Below, piece by piece: positions 37,910 to 50,300 of a stretch of DNA of 64,000 nt. The stretch lies in the NCBI GenBank assembly GCA_027972325.1, contig JAPMOS010000048.1:199501-263500 (forward strand), given 5' to 3'. The DNA comes from Paratrimastix pyriformis. Its lineage: Eukaryota > Preaxostyla > Paratrimastigidae. The notes below the pieces were generated by a model. That model was given only the letters and a program-made list of their open reading frames with translations, made no database searches and was not told where the DNA came from. The translations under genes and the position numbers were made by a program. Position 1 is the stretch's first letter, and each line of letters begins with the position of its first letter.

Positions 37910-40794
37910 ATGTTACTGCAGCTTTCTGATGAGACCCTACTGGCCGTGGTTGAGAGGATTTCAGATGTGCCCACCCATTTTGCCCTGATTCGCTCGTCAG
38001 GGCGGCTCTATCGTCTCTATAAGACGGCGGGAGTTCTCGTCACGGACATTTCTCTGGGTACATCCCTCAATCATTGCCAGCTACTTTCATTATCTTCTCG
38101 ATTGTTGATGACAGACCGTTCCATCCACGACCTTCTTCTTACCGATGGGGGCCATGGTCATATCTGTTATGTCAACCTTGCCGATCAGGGACTGATCACG
38201 CTGGATTCGCTTGAACTTTTGACCAATGAGTTGGCACCAACCTTAACAGCACTCAATTTGACCCGATGTCGGGGCCTCTTTCTCCAAGCCTCGCTGGACC
38301 AGCTCTGGGGCCTCCGGGCCTTCCTCCCCCTGGCGCGGCTGACCCATCTCGATCTCTCGACAACCGGCATGAACTTAGCCTACCTTGCCCTCCTTGGGCA
38401 GGCGGTGCCCCACCTTCGACTCCTGAACATCTCCGAGTGCCGGCTGCCTCCACCCCCCCTGGGTCCTGCCCTCCTCGACCACATCGACACGGTCGTCGCC
38501 ACTCGGGCGCCGTTCGCCACGTTCCGGCATCTTGAGAGCCTGGTCGCCCGCCACGTGTCTACCGACGTGGCCACACACTACCTCGACCCAAGCCCAGGCA
38601 CGCCGCCCCCGCCCAACCCTGGTGACCCACCTGCGTCTCCCCGACTGGGTGGCTCTCCCCGGCTGGGCGGTGGCTCTCCCCGGCTGGGCGGTGGCTCTCC
38701 CCGGCTGGGCGGTGGCTCTCCCCGGCTGGGCGGTGGCTCTCCCCGGCTGGGCGGTGGCTCTCCCCGGCTGGGCGGTGGTGGCTCTCCCCGGCTGGGCGGT
38801 GGCTCTCCCCGGCTGGGCGGTGGCTCTCCCCGACCATACGAATCCCCTCGGCAGTGTGATTCTCCCCTTCTTTCGACCGGCCGGAGCGGCGCCTCACCGG
38901 GACCGCTCTCTCCGACCTCCAATTCCAACTCTCTGCGCCGCTCCGCCGGCAGCTCGCCATCGGGCGTGCCGCCCCTTCCCGCCTCTCCCGACTTGGTTCT
39001 CCGCGAGATCTGGGCGCCCCCCCGGCCAGCCGCCCTGGGTGCCGGTGGCGTCCTTCTGCCTCCCTCGCCCATTCCCGATGTGGTGCTCTCCCCCCGCCGA
39101 GTGCCCAGCCCGCTCGTTTTGCAGCAACGTCTCAGCCACACCCCGCGCTTGGGCGGGACGCTTCTCCGCGCAAGCTGTCCTGCCCCCCTGCTGCATGGCG
39201 GTCATCACCACAGCCCAGGAGCCTCATCCCCGCGATCGCGATCGCCGCCACTCGTGCGTACGTCCCTCGCTCCCGCCCGCTCGCCGATCGGCCCCTCCAG
39301 CCACCCCGCGTCATCCCTCCCCGCCATCGCCACGCCCACCAACACACTGCGCGCACCACCGCCCGGTGGCGTCACCCTTGTCCGGCAGCCTCTTTGTGGC
39401 GCCACGCGGCAATCAGCTCCCATCCCCCACATGGCGGGCGGCCCACTTGCGGCACCCGCGGCGGCCATTGGCGACGAACATCTGCGGCAATTGGTCTGCC
39501 CGGGGACCCGCGCCTCGCGGCTGCGCTCGGTGCAGTTGGACGGATCCCGGTGCACCCCGGACGGGTGGTCGGCCCTGTTTCTGGGGGCCCCGCGGATTGA
39601 GCGGCTCTCCATGGCCCGGTCCGCCCGCCTCGGGGCTCACCGGCTCCCTTCCGCGCTCCCCCACTCCCGCGTTCGCTCGTCACCTTGCCTACCCCCTCCC
39701 CCTCCCCTCCCCAGCTGCCCGCTCCACTTGCGAGCCATCCGCCAGACCCAGTGGCGCTACCTGGGGGCCCTCCGCAGTCTCTCGTTGGCCGGCTGCGCCC
39801 CTCCGGCCGGGTCCCCGGCCAGCCTCCGAATGGACGACGATGCTGTGGCTGCCCTACTGCAGGCCCTCCCCACCGCACCCCGCCTGGTCCGTTCGTGTCC
39901 GGGGTGGCCGGGTGTTGGGGGGGTGGCGGGTGGCGGAGGAGCATTCGCGGCGGGGTGACGTCGAATGTCACACCGCCGACAAACCCCATCTAAACCCCGC
40001 CCACAGACCGACCTGGACCTGACCGGGCTGCCCCTCATCACGGGCCGCACCCTTCGCTGGGTCGGGGCCCTGTGCCCGGGCCTGCTCTCCCTGCGCGCGC
40101 TCTTCTGCCCGGCGCTGGACGACGAGGGCCTGGTGGCCATGGCCCGGGGCTGCCCCCGCCTGGAGGAGCTCGAGGTGGGCGGGGGCGCCCTGACCGACGC
40201 GGGGATCACGGGCCTGGCTCAGGCGGCCCACCACTTGAAACGCCTCGTCCTGGCGACCCCGGTCAGCACCACGCCCCTGCTCCCGCCCTCCCCCTCCGCC
40301 CAAAGCACCCCGACCAACTCTGTCTGCACGTCTGTGTGTGTGTGTGTGTGTGTGTGGAGACGGTCACCGATGCCGCCATTTTCGAGCTGGCCTCAAAGTG
40401 CGGGTCTTTGGAAGCGCTCGACGCTAGGGACCTGCCCCTGCTAACGGACCGAGCGGTGGAGGCGCTGGCCGGGGGTCAAGCCCGCAACACCCTCCGCGCA
40501 CTCAGCCTCGGGGGTTCATTCACTCTGGCGGTCTGCCTTTCGCTCCCGCTTGCTGGACAATCGCCATCTCCTTCCCAGTGCTGGCAAGCGCTCACCAAAC
40601 TGCAGAAATTGGTCATGGTGGACTTCAGCAGAGCATCAGCCTGCCCATTCCACGAACTTGTTTTCGAAGACCTCACCAGCAAGGTGCGAAGCTTGCGGCA
40701 ATTGAGGATTTCATCGGCGGCCGCGATGGCGACATGTAATCACAAACTCCGCCCAATGAGGAGAAAGGTGTGTCTTTTGGATCTGTGCCCGTGA
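37910..40794 (+). CDS. F-box-like / leucine-rich-repeat protein with SPRLGGG minisatellite insert
   Basis: The start LQLSDETLLAVVERISDV is an F-box-like helix pair; LRRs follow (LTALNLTRCRGLFLQ, LTHLDLSTTGMNLAYLALLG, LRLLNISECRLP). A disordered Ser/Pro/Gly insert of about 350 residues contains around ten SPRLGGG units. C-terminal exons encode AMN1/FBXL-type repeats: LRSVQLDGSRCTPDGWSALF, LDLTGLPLITGRTLRWVGAL, VTDAAIFELASKCGSLEALD and LTDRAVEALA. Exons: 37910-39618, 39715-39896, 40007-~40263, ~40358-~40518 and ~40580-40794, with donors GTCCGC and GTCCGT for the first two introns. F-box/LRR proteins usually pick substrates for SCF ubiquitin ligases; the F-box call is moderate. The RPL28 stop lies 84 bp downstream on the other strand. 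Confidence 0.72.
38638..38832 (+). repeat. 21-bp coding minisatellite (SPRLGGG)
   Basis: About nine to ten tandem 21-bp units with core ccccggctgggcggtggctc, kept in frame, inside the F-box/LRR exon. One unit has an extra GGT codon. Confidence 0.96.
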
Positions 40795-40878
40795 CTCCAG
40801 ACGAATACACAGAGGTCCTCACGAGATTGAGAATTTCCAGGGCTAGGGTGCGCTGTATTGGCCGAGTCACGAATGGGC

Positions 40879-41271
40879 TTACTGCTTGTCCTTCTTCTCA
40901 ACCTTGAGGGTGCGGAGGATCTTCTTGGCGCGACGAATGGCGTCGTGGGAAAGGTCAGCACGGTAGTGCTTGCCAGCGCACTCGTAGGCAATGACCTTGG
41001 CGAGCTTGGCAGAGAACTTCAGGTTGGACTTCTGGAGCATCTGGGCAGGCTTGCGGATCGAGCAGCCCTGCTTCTTCATTGCAAAGGCAACAGTGTGCTT
41101 CTTCTTGTCGCCCATGGCAACATCAACGGTCTTCTTGTTGGCGAAGCCGGAGTACTTGTAAGAGTGCTTGTTCATGACATTGCCGGGCTCAGCAGAGAAC
41201 CGGACGCCATCGCGCTCAATGAGGAACGAGTGGCCGTCCCGGAGGATCATCCAAGTAAGATCGGCAGACAT
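40879..41271 (-). CDS. RPL28: Large-subunit ribosomal protein eL28
   Basis: A single uninterrupted exon encodes 130 residues: MSADLTWMILRDGHSFLIER at the start, then YKYSGFANKKTVDVAMGDKK, a KPAQMLQKSNL block and YRADLSHDAIRRAKKILRTL. This matches eL28 (human [39 protein letters not shown]). It is the only conserved gene in the window without introns. Highly expressed structural protein of the 60S subunit, cytoplasmic. It is convergent with the F-box/LRR gene. Confidence 0.96.
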   Translation of the reverse strand: MSADLTWMILRDGHSFLIERDGVRFSAEPGNVMNKHSYKYSGFANKKTVDVAMGDKKKHTVAFAMKKQGCSIRKPAQMLQKSNLKFSAKLAKVIAYECAGKHYRADLSHDAIRRAKKILRTLKVEKKDKQ

Positions 41272-41412
41272 GCTGGAGCCGATAACACAAATTGCCGGTC
41301 AGAAGGAAACCAAGTCAAGGAATGGAAGAATAGGGAGGAGAAGGAATGTGATAGAATCGCAAAACGGTCAAAGAGTCAATCGCCAAGAATAATTCGAAGT
41401 CAATAAGTCAAT

Positions 41413-41763
41413 AATGGGACGTAAAGAGAAAAAGAAAGTCAGCCTGAGGGCCTAAAACGCGAAGACCAGCCTGACCTTAATCCTAGCCCAATCGAAAAGC
41501 TCGAAAAGAGGCGCGCGGAAGGGTCTATCCCCCTGACCGAACAGGCTGTCTTTTTTCTCAAACGGAGCCCTTCTCGAGACTCTTGGTGCCGTTGGGGTTT
41601 GCTCTGGCCCGAAATCCAGAATTTTTACGACTTAAATGTTGAAAAATTGCGTCGCTATCGACAGTTTTTCCATCTTTGGACCGTTCGACATCGTTGTTCC
41701 TATGCTCCGGGTCTCCGAGTGTTGTTGCCTCTCCTCTTCGCCAGTCAGTTTCCATCGGTGTGA
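41413..41763 (+). CDS. Possible small gene, unrecognised
   Basis: An open frame of about 100 codons (41457-41763) reads DQPDLNPSPIEKLEKRR, later FYDLNVEKLRRYRQFFHLW. An upstream ATG GGA C at 41413 followed by GTAAAG and an AAG acceptor near 41463 would join to it in frame through a 44-nt intron. The Trp/Phe-rich, charged composition looks coding, but no family is recognised and the donor is unlike its neighbours'. It could be an exon of a longer gene. Confidence 0.3.
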
Positions 41764-42363
41764 TTAGGACACATCCGACAATCTCCCTCCACAATTTGCT
41801 TCAGTCACCCTGTGATCAAGGCCGTGCTCAGAATATTTAACAAAAAAAGCATGACTTTCGGTTTGGATCATTCACTCGTGGTGTTGTAGCACTGTCACCT
41901 CAAGCGAGTTGCACCCAAGCCACACACGAGCCGCACACAAGCCGCACTCCCGCTTACCCCCCACACACACACATCACACATACACCACATACGCACATAC
42001 ACGCACAAATGTGTTCACGACCCTCGTCTCTCCTCGCAGGGTCTTCCGACCCGCCACCGGGTCCGCCACCGCCTCTTGGAACGCCCTGCCGGCCCCTTGA
42101 TTTTCCAACGCCCCCTGCCCGGTATCACTAGGTTGAGTCAGTTCTGTTGCAGTGGATCATCTCCCCTGCCAATGACACTTTTGGCGTCGCGGCTCAGCTC
42201 CAGTTGCGCTTGCTGAGCGTATCATTGAAAATGATCTGTCTAGGCAACGACGGGGACAAAACTTCGAGAAGGAAGACGGAGAGGCATCAAAGATGAACAT
42301 ATTTTTTTCTCTTTGAGTTTCCAACAGAGGGGAGAATGATACAAGCGAAATTCCAAGATTTTC
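41764..42363. other. Unassigned 600-bp stretch
   Basis: Contains a CA-rich tract (41920-42005) and an AG acceptor-like site at about 42037 (ctcctcgcag) with a short open frame after it. No recognisable gene or RNA was found. Confidence 0.5.
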
Positions 42364-42580
42364 TCACTTCGGTTCGTCCAAATCATCGTCGTCAAAGTCG
42401 TCGTCAAAGGCTATATCAAGAAATGGCCTCGAGTGAGAAACAGAAGTGCTCGAGGTAGAGACCATTAAAAAAGTCGTGATATGGGAGCTTCTTCGCCTCG
42501 TGCTTTTCGCCCGGAGCAGCGTTTTCCATTTGTTCGAGGAACATCATCTGCTCCTCTTCATCGTCGAAGCCCTGATCCAT
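42364..42580 (-). CDS. COPS9: COP9 signalosome small acidic subunit (CSN9/CSNAP)
   Basis: CSNAP is a subunit of about 57 residues that binds CSN3/5/6 through its acidic Phe-rich tail and tunes deneddylase activity. Exons 42580-42463 and 42410-42364 join across a 52-nt intron (donor GTCTCT). They give about 54 residues starting MDQGFDDEEEQMMFLEQM and ending YHDFFNAFDDDFDDDDLDEP. The human tail is HADFFNDFEDLFDDDDIQ, so the DFFN-x-F-x(3)-F-DDDD core is intact. Splicing is required: the first exon runs on into unrelated residues after DFFN. It is divergent from KNL2. Length, tail and position of aromatic residues all agree; the N-terminal half is poorly conserved, as in the family. Confidence 0.82.
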
Positions 42581-42806
42581 GATGATGCGGTCGTTAGTGC
42601 GCTGCCTGACGCACGCGGTGTAATATTGGTCCTGCTCGGTTTTCAAATCAGGTTTGATAACGCGACACGACCCAGCCAAATTGTTCCTCTTTGTTCCGTT
42701 AGAGCCCTCAGAATTCTTATTGAATTCGGTGATCGATGGATTGGTTTGTGCCCTTTCCTCATTCCACACCTGTTCGATGGTTTTTTTCAGGACCGTTCAG
42801 GGTCTC
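42581..42806. promoter_or_regulatory. 226-bp shared 5' region, CSN9 and KNL2
   Basis: Divergent start codons at 42580 (-) and 42807 (+). A splice acceptor-like tttttttcag at about 42781 suggests KNL2 may also have a 5' leader exon here. Confidence 0.4.
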
Positions 42807-45522
42807 ATGGGACTCCCTGCCGAGCCATCGCAATTTCCGCAACTCACCCCGCCTATGCTCCCGATCAACCACCCCGCTCTCGTTGCCCAAGCCCCCGTCG
42901 AAACCCCCCCCTCTCCCCCGATCGCGCGGATCATGGATCTAATTTCTCAGATTGCCACACTTTTACCCTCATCGCCGGCCTTAGTTGGAACCCCACAAAA
43001 CTTGCAACCGACCGCTCGCATGTTATCCCCCGCGGGTGCGGCTGTCATGACCCCCTCCCCGACCCTCCCCATTCCCCATCTCCGCCAATCACCCGCCCTT
43101 CTGCAACAACAACCCCAACAGCCCCAGTCTCCATTCCCGATGGCGTTTGCTGCCCCTCGGACACCTCCACCTCCGTTCCTCCAGTCGACTCCCCGCCCGG
43201 CCACATCCACCCCGCTTCTTCTGCAGGCCGCCAGCCCCCGCTTCCGTGCCACCCCCGCCGACCCGCCCCCGGCAACACAGCCCATGCTGCCTCCACCCCC
43301 ACAGGCAGGCTTGGGCTTAACAGGCTGCGCCGGGGCGGAGCAGAGGCCCGATGACCAGGAGGACGGCCTCGAGGCCGAACTGGCGAGCAACACCACCGTC
43401 TCTGCCGTCTGCCTTGCGTGCCTTCCTCTCCGCCTCCCCTCCCCCCTCCCCCCCCCCCCCCCGGTTGGGCCTCCGATCGGGAAAAGGTACGGAGCGCAGC
43501 GACGGCTTTCTGCACGGCCTCACTCGTCAGGCACATTGCCTCATGCTCGTCCCCTCGTCCGCCCATCCCCATTTTCTGTATGGGCTCCTCGCCCTCCCTC
43601 GGGACCCTTCCGCCAGATCTTGCTGGAGCGATGGTACCCCAAGAACCTCTCCTTGGTCCGGCCGCCCCCCCGCACGCTCGCTCTCTTCCTCCCTCCCACT
43701 TTCTTCTCTCCCCCAAACCCCAGAGCGCACTGCTCGTCATCCGCTCATTGAACACCATCCCCCGCCCGCCCCACCACGCCTGCTGACCACAGCGGGGCAA
43801 CTTCATCCTGGGTGTGGAGGGTGACCGGATCGACCGCGAATCGGTCTGCGCCAGCCCTCCCGCCCGGGCTCCTCTCGAGATCCCCCCTGTGCTCGGCACC
43901 CACGCTCTCTTCCGTTCGCTCAAGCTGTGCGTCATTTGAGACCCTTCCTGTCCGATTGATCAGTCCCTTTGCTCCACACACCCACGCCTCTTCCTTCTCC
44001 CCCCTTCCGCTCCTCCCCTACCCCTCGCGCCCGTCCGCCCCTCCCCCGCTCTGACACGTCCCGCCCCTCCCATCACGCTGGGCCCTCCCATCACGCTGGG
44101 CCCTCCCATCACGCTGGCCCTCCCATCACGCTGAGCCCTCCCATCACGCTGGGCATCTCGCCGCCTTTGGCTCTTGTCCCTCCTCCATGACCTTCCTGTG
44201 GCTTGCCTCCCATCCCCCCCCACTCCACCCATCATCTGCTGTTGGATGTCGCTGATGGAATGGCGATGCTGCCGATTGGATGGTGATGATGGCTGGATGG
44301 TGATGATGGCTGGATGATGTTGATGGGGATGCCCCCCGTGGGCCGCATTCTGCAGTGAGTGCCCGCGCTCACCGTTTCCTTGGTGCATCCTGTCCCCCAC
44401 TACCCGCCACCAATCAGGGCCCCGACCAGCCGCGGGTACTCTGGCACAGCAGCGCCATTGAGCTGCGGGTGAGCAGCACCGTCCTGGGCACCCACACGGG
44501 CAGCTTCTACAGGCTGGTCGGCCCCCTGGACGCCGACCGCATGACGGCCGCCAGTCCGCCCTGCCCTGCCCCACAAGCGCCTCTGGACAGCACAGACAGA
44601 CAGCACAGACAGACAGCACAGACAGACAGCACAGACAGACAGCACAGACAGACAGCACAGACAGACAGCACAGACAGACAGCACAGACAGACAGCACAGA
44701 CAGACAGCACAGACAGACAGCACAGACAGACAGCACAGACAGACAGCACAGACAGACAGCACAGACAGACAGCACAGACAGACAGCACAGACAGACAGCA
44801 CAGACAGCACAGACAGCACAGACAGACAGCACAGACAGACAGCACAGACAGACAGCACAGACAGCACAGACAGCACAGACAGACAGCACACCCATCACCC
44901 ATCACCCACCACCAAGCGCCAAGCGCCATCAGCACCACCCCCAGCATACCGACCCCTGACTCCTCGCTTCCACCATCCTGTTCTCTCCTGTCCCTCCCAC
45001 AGAGAGCGGCTTCCCCCCCGAGCTCGTGGCCCACTTCCTGCAGGGGTTCCCACCCAACTGGACCGAACTCGTCATGCCCTACACGGCGGCCGCCCGCCGG
45101 CCCCCGCAGACCCCAGCCGGGCCCACCGGCCCTGACACGGCCGCCGCCGCCGGCCCCCCGACCCCGCCCGTGGGCAGCCCACCCGAGGAGCCGGGTAGCT
45201 CCACCGTGCAGCGGCTGACGACTCGCCTCCAGGCGACCCCCGGTGGGGAGCCCGGGCCGGCCTGCCCCGCCATGTCGCCCCCCGCGATCGTTGTGGATCT
45301 GTCCGTGGACCCCCAGCCAGCCGCCACCGGGCAGCCAGCTAGCGGCGCGGACCCGTCAGACGAGGAAACAGTCGCTGAGGTGGTTGCGGCGGCGATGGCG
45401 AAGCAGGCGGCAGGAAGGGGGGACAGCAGCGCTGGTGATGATGCGAAGGAGGAGGCGCGCGGCGACGGTGGTGAGGGTGGCGGAGGTGACGAAGAGGAAG
45501 AGAAAGAGGAAGAGGTGGTGGC

Positions 45523-45555
<33 letters not shown>

Positions 45556-47324
45556 AGAAGAGGAGGAGGAAGAAGATGCGGCGGCCCGTCGGCCAGCCAG
45601 CCGCGTGGTGACCCGGGCACAGGCGGCCCGTGGTGATGCCGCCAGCCCGACCAGCGAGAAGAGCACAGAGGCCAACAAGGGCAAGCACACGGGCACGGGC
45701 AAGGGTGCGAGCCCCACCAAGCCCAAGGCCACGGCTGCGGCTGGGAAGGCGAAGGCGAAGGCGAAGGCGAAGGCGAAGGCGAAGGGGCGACCAAAGGTGG
45801 CCAAGCAAGCGGTCGCGCAGGATGGCGATGACGACAGCGCTGCCGCTGACGAGGGCGAGGAGGAGGAAGATGCGGGGGATGGTGACGATGAGGAGGAGGA
45901 GGAGGGCGGGTCGACGGGTCGGCCAACGGCTGGGGGACAGCCCGAGAATGACGGCGACGAAGAGGAAGACGACGACGACGATGACGAGGAGGCGGCACCC
46001 GCTCCCCCGCCCCCCCGTCGCTCCACCCGAGCAGCAGCCGCCGCTGCAGCTGCTGCCGTTACCGCCGCCGCTCAACCGAGGAGTACCCATCCGCGGCCTT
46101 CTCCACGCGCACCACCCCCGCCCAAAGGCAAAGCCCCGGACAAGGGCAAGGGCAAAGCCCCGGACAAGGGCAAGGGCAAATCCCCCAGCCCGTCCGCTGC
46201 GTCCGCCAAGCAGGCCAAGCCCAGCCCGAAGTCGGCCCCCTCGGCCCCGGCCCCGGCTCCCGCCGTCCGGCGCGGCCGCAAGTCGGCAGGCTCAGCGGTG
46301 GCCTCCAGCCGTGGCGGCACTCCGCGCGCCGCCTCGTCTCGGGCGCCGCCGGCCACCCCCACGCCCCGGGTGACCAGCAGGGGGCGCGTTTCGTTGCCGC
46401 CCGTGCCCTCGTGGGCTGGCCAGGTCTGGGGCGGGGGGGGGGGGGGGGACGGAAGACGATGAAAGAGGAAGGAGGGAGGGAAGGAAGACCGGACAGACCC
46501 CTTCGAGTCCCGTTGGATTTGCATTCATGTTTGTGTTCTGTCTGTGCTGTCTGTCTGTGCTGTCTGTCTGTGCTGTCTGTCTGTGCTGTCTGTCTGTGCT
46601 GTCTGTCTGTGCTGTCGGTCTGTTTGTTCAGCCTGTTTGTGCTGTCTGTGCTGTCTGTCTGTCTCTGTGCCGCCCTGCGCTTCCATCTCTGTCTCACTCA
46701 CTTCCTTCTCCGCCTCCGCCTCGCCGCTCGGGCGGCCGCTGCAGTGGGTCGAGCGGGACCGGGAAGGGTCCGTGATGGGCATCAAGAGCGGCTCGCGGCT
46801 GATCCCCGTCACGCCCCTCGCGGCCGCCCCCGGTCGGCAGTTTAGCCTCCCTGACCAATCGCACGCCGTCCAAACGTCCGTTCCGTCGCCCGTCCCTCCC
46901 CTCCTCGCGCCGTCTCTCCCACCCACCCACCCATCCTCCCCTCCCCTCCCTCCACACCGCTCGCCATCCCTCCGTGGCTCCTCGCCGTGTTTCCGATGGT
47001 CACCATTCCAACCCCGTGTCCTCGGCCCCCCCCCCCCCCCCCCCCTCTCTCTCTCTCATATTCCGGAAAACCGAGCCACCAGGGCCCGTAAAGGGGAACA
47101 AAGAGAGAAAAGAAATCACTTAAAATACCAACTGGTTGGCTCCGTCCCACTCAGTGCTCAGCCCGTAGCTCGTCTCTCTCTCTCTCTTCTCTCATATTCC
47201 GGAAAACCGAGCCACCAGGGCCCGTAAAGGGAACAAAGAGAGAAAGAAATCACTTAAAATACCAACTGGTTGGCTCCGTCCCACTCAGTGCTCAGCCCGT
47301 AGCTCGTCGAGCCCTCAGGCGGCA

Positions 47325-47361
<37 letters not shown>

Positions 47362-50300
47362 TCCGTTGCAGATCCCGGCGGAAGCGCGCCGCACCCCCCG
47401 CCCCCGCCCCACCGTCCCCACCGCCCCCACCGCCCCACCGCCCTCACGGCCACCACCGCTCCCACGGCCACCACCGCCTGCCGCACCTCCTGCCGCCTCG
47501 CAACGCCCGCCCACCGTCTCCCAGAGCCGCCCCATCCCGGCCTCCCACCCCGCCCCACCCAAGCACCTCCCGGCCAAGCGCCCGCCATCGAACCGCGCCC
47601 CCGCCCGTCCGACCAGCCCGCCGGCCACCACCCCTGCCCCCGGCCCCAGCAAACCGAAGGCGCCCCCCCGTGGCCCATCCCCCTCCTCTTCCACCTCTGC
47701 CTCGAGCTCCGGCTCGGCATCGGCATCATCGGCCTCAGACGGGGAGGATGGCGATGGCGACAAGGGGACATCTGACGCCTCGCGGTCCGAATCGCCCGGG
47801 CCCCAGCAACAACCGGCCGCCAAGAAGCACCTCGTGCCCCCATCCTCCACCGCCCCGCGTCGTCCCCCGGCAGCCTCGAGCAGCCGCCCCGCCGCCCCGC
47901 CGCCGCCCAGAAGAGCAGGTGCGAGGCGACCGCGGGCCCCCTCGACCTCCGCCTCGAGTTCTGCCTCCGATCGGTCGACCGGGTCCGAGGGGAGCGAAGA
48001 CGCCTCCTCCGACACGGACGGGGACGGGGCTCCCCGGGCGCCCCCACGCCCGCCGCAGAAAGGCCACCCGCCGGAATCCAAGCGGTCTGTTCGACTCCAT
48101 CTTCCCTCCGATTGGGTTTGCCCACCCCCCGCCTCTTCTCGTGCCCACTGCCATCACCGCGCCGGTTTTCCCACCATCCCACCAGGGCACACCCGGCGCC
48201 GGCACCACCCCAGCCGCACGCCCGGCCGATGGCGGCTCCGCCTCGGCCCGCAGTCCGCGCGAAATGGGACCGACAGGTGCGGCGCCCCTCCCCTTCCCTC
48301 TCCTGCCCCTGCCCGTCCCAGCTCGCGCTGCCGACGCTGATCCAACGGGCCCATCGGATCCACCCGTGCCCTTCGTGAACGCCCATTGAAGTCGCCCGTT
48401 TTGTGCTCTGGAGGATTGCGCTGCTGTGATTTGTTTTCTGGGAGGACTGCCTTGTTTTCTGGGAGGACTGCCTTGCTTTCTGGGAGGACTGCCTTGCTTT
48501 CTGGGAGGACTGCCTTGCTTTCTGGAGGATTGCGGTGTTTTCGGCTTCATGTCTTTACCCCCGGCCACCGTAGGACCTGGCGGAGCTGATGCAGCTGCAG
48601 CGCCAGATCTCGCCCACCGAGGGCTTCTTCTGGGAGGCCGTCGCGGAGGGCATGGGGCCCGAGTACACCGCCGACGAGTGCAGGTCTTGCGGCCTCACCC
48701 GCGTCGATCCTCCTGGATGGAGTGGTGTTGATGGGTGCGGCGATTGATGATGGATGTGGTGCTAATGCTGACGCTCCTCCCTGCAGCGCTGATGTTGGCA
48801 ATCCTCATGTCTTTTCAATTGAAGCCATTGGCATTGTTACAATCACGGCGGTGACATGGCAGTGGTCGATGGCCGCGCCCTAATTCTCTGCCCGCTTCGT
48901 TCCTCCCAGGGCGCGCTGGGAACAGCAGATGGACAGTGGCGCCAAGAGGCCCGCCGCCCTTTCAGCCCGTGCCCCTTCTGCTCAGCCTCCGAATCCGTCG
49001 GGCCTCCCCAAAGGCGTCCGGCGCGGGAAAAACGGAGGTCTTGGGCCCATGGGTCAGCGCGCAATGGCCCTGCAGTACATGCGTCAGGTCTGGTGAGCAC
49101 CGCCACCCCACCAGAGGAGCTGAGGGCCGCAACGCGGGAGGTCGGGAGAAAGGAAACGTGTGGTGGCGCGCAATGGCCCTGCAGTACATGCGTCAGGTCT
49201 GGTGAGCACCAGAGGAGCTGAGGACCACAATGCGCGGCGGGGGGTCGGGAGAAAGGAAGCGTGTGGCGGCGCGGTGGCCCCAAGGACCACAAGTCAAAAC
49301 AGACGGGCAGCGATTCCCACTCGCACAAAACCGACATGCAGCCCGGTCGTGACACGCGATCCCTGCTGATCTCCTCCCCTTCCAGCAAGACGCAGGCCAC
49401 GTGGGCGACCTCTTCGGAGAGGCCAATATGCTGTCTCCCTCGCCGCCCCAGCAGGGACCCGAAGCCATCGAGGCGCCCCTTGCAGAGGCTCTCCACCAGG
49501 CGGTCGGCCGACCCCCCTGCCTCCCCCTCCCCCCCCTCCCCCCCCCCCCCCCATGCACCTCCCGCCTCCCATGCCTCCATGCACCCCCCCAGGCACCCCC
49601 CAGGCACCCCCAGTCATCCCTCATGCCCCCCTCATGCCACCCTCATGCCCCCTTCATGCCCCACCTGCCCATTCCCGTTACCACCAACTTCATATCTGCC
49701 CCCCTCCCCCCTCCCCCTCCTCCCCCTCCCCCTCCCCCCTCCCCCCCCCTCCCCCTCCCCCCCTCCCCCTCCCCCTCCGCGCTCCGGGCGACCTTGCAGC
49801 CCCGGGCTCCGACCCGCCCCCCAGCCATAAGCGCCGCCGAGGCACGTCAGCGGTACATGGGCTTCGGCACTCCGTTGCCTCCCGGCCCCACGCATGCCAC
49901 GGGATGGCACGGCTCAGCGGTAGCCACTGGGCAGGGAAATGGCGATGACGAAGGTTTCGACTCCATCCTGTGCTCCCCCGCCGGTCCGCCTGGTATCTGC
50001 ACGCCGCCGATTACCCCCCGCAAAGACCCATCCACGCGCAGCATTCCTGCCCCGACCGTTTGGTTTGACACATTCCCTTCTCCTGGCGCAGCTCCACCCC
50101 AGGCGTACGTCCACCGCCTCGCCGCCAAAGCCGGACAGAAGCTGGGGGGCCACTTCTCCACCCGGCGCACGCGGCCTCGGGTGGACCCCGAACGGCTGGC
50201 TGCCCCCGTCCCATCCGCGCCCTCGTCCATGAGGAAGAGCTCCGCCCGTCCTTCTTCTGGTCCGTCCCCTCGTTTGCCCCAAAGCTGATCTCTGGTCGTG

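Noticed and set aside
44588-44888. Cys-rich open frames (CAVCLCCLSVL type)
   Set aside because: Translation of a 12-13 bp ACAGAC satellite on the minus strand, inside a KNL2 intron.
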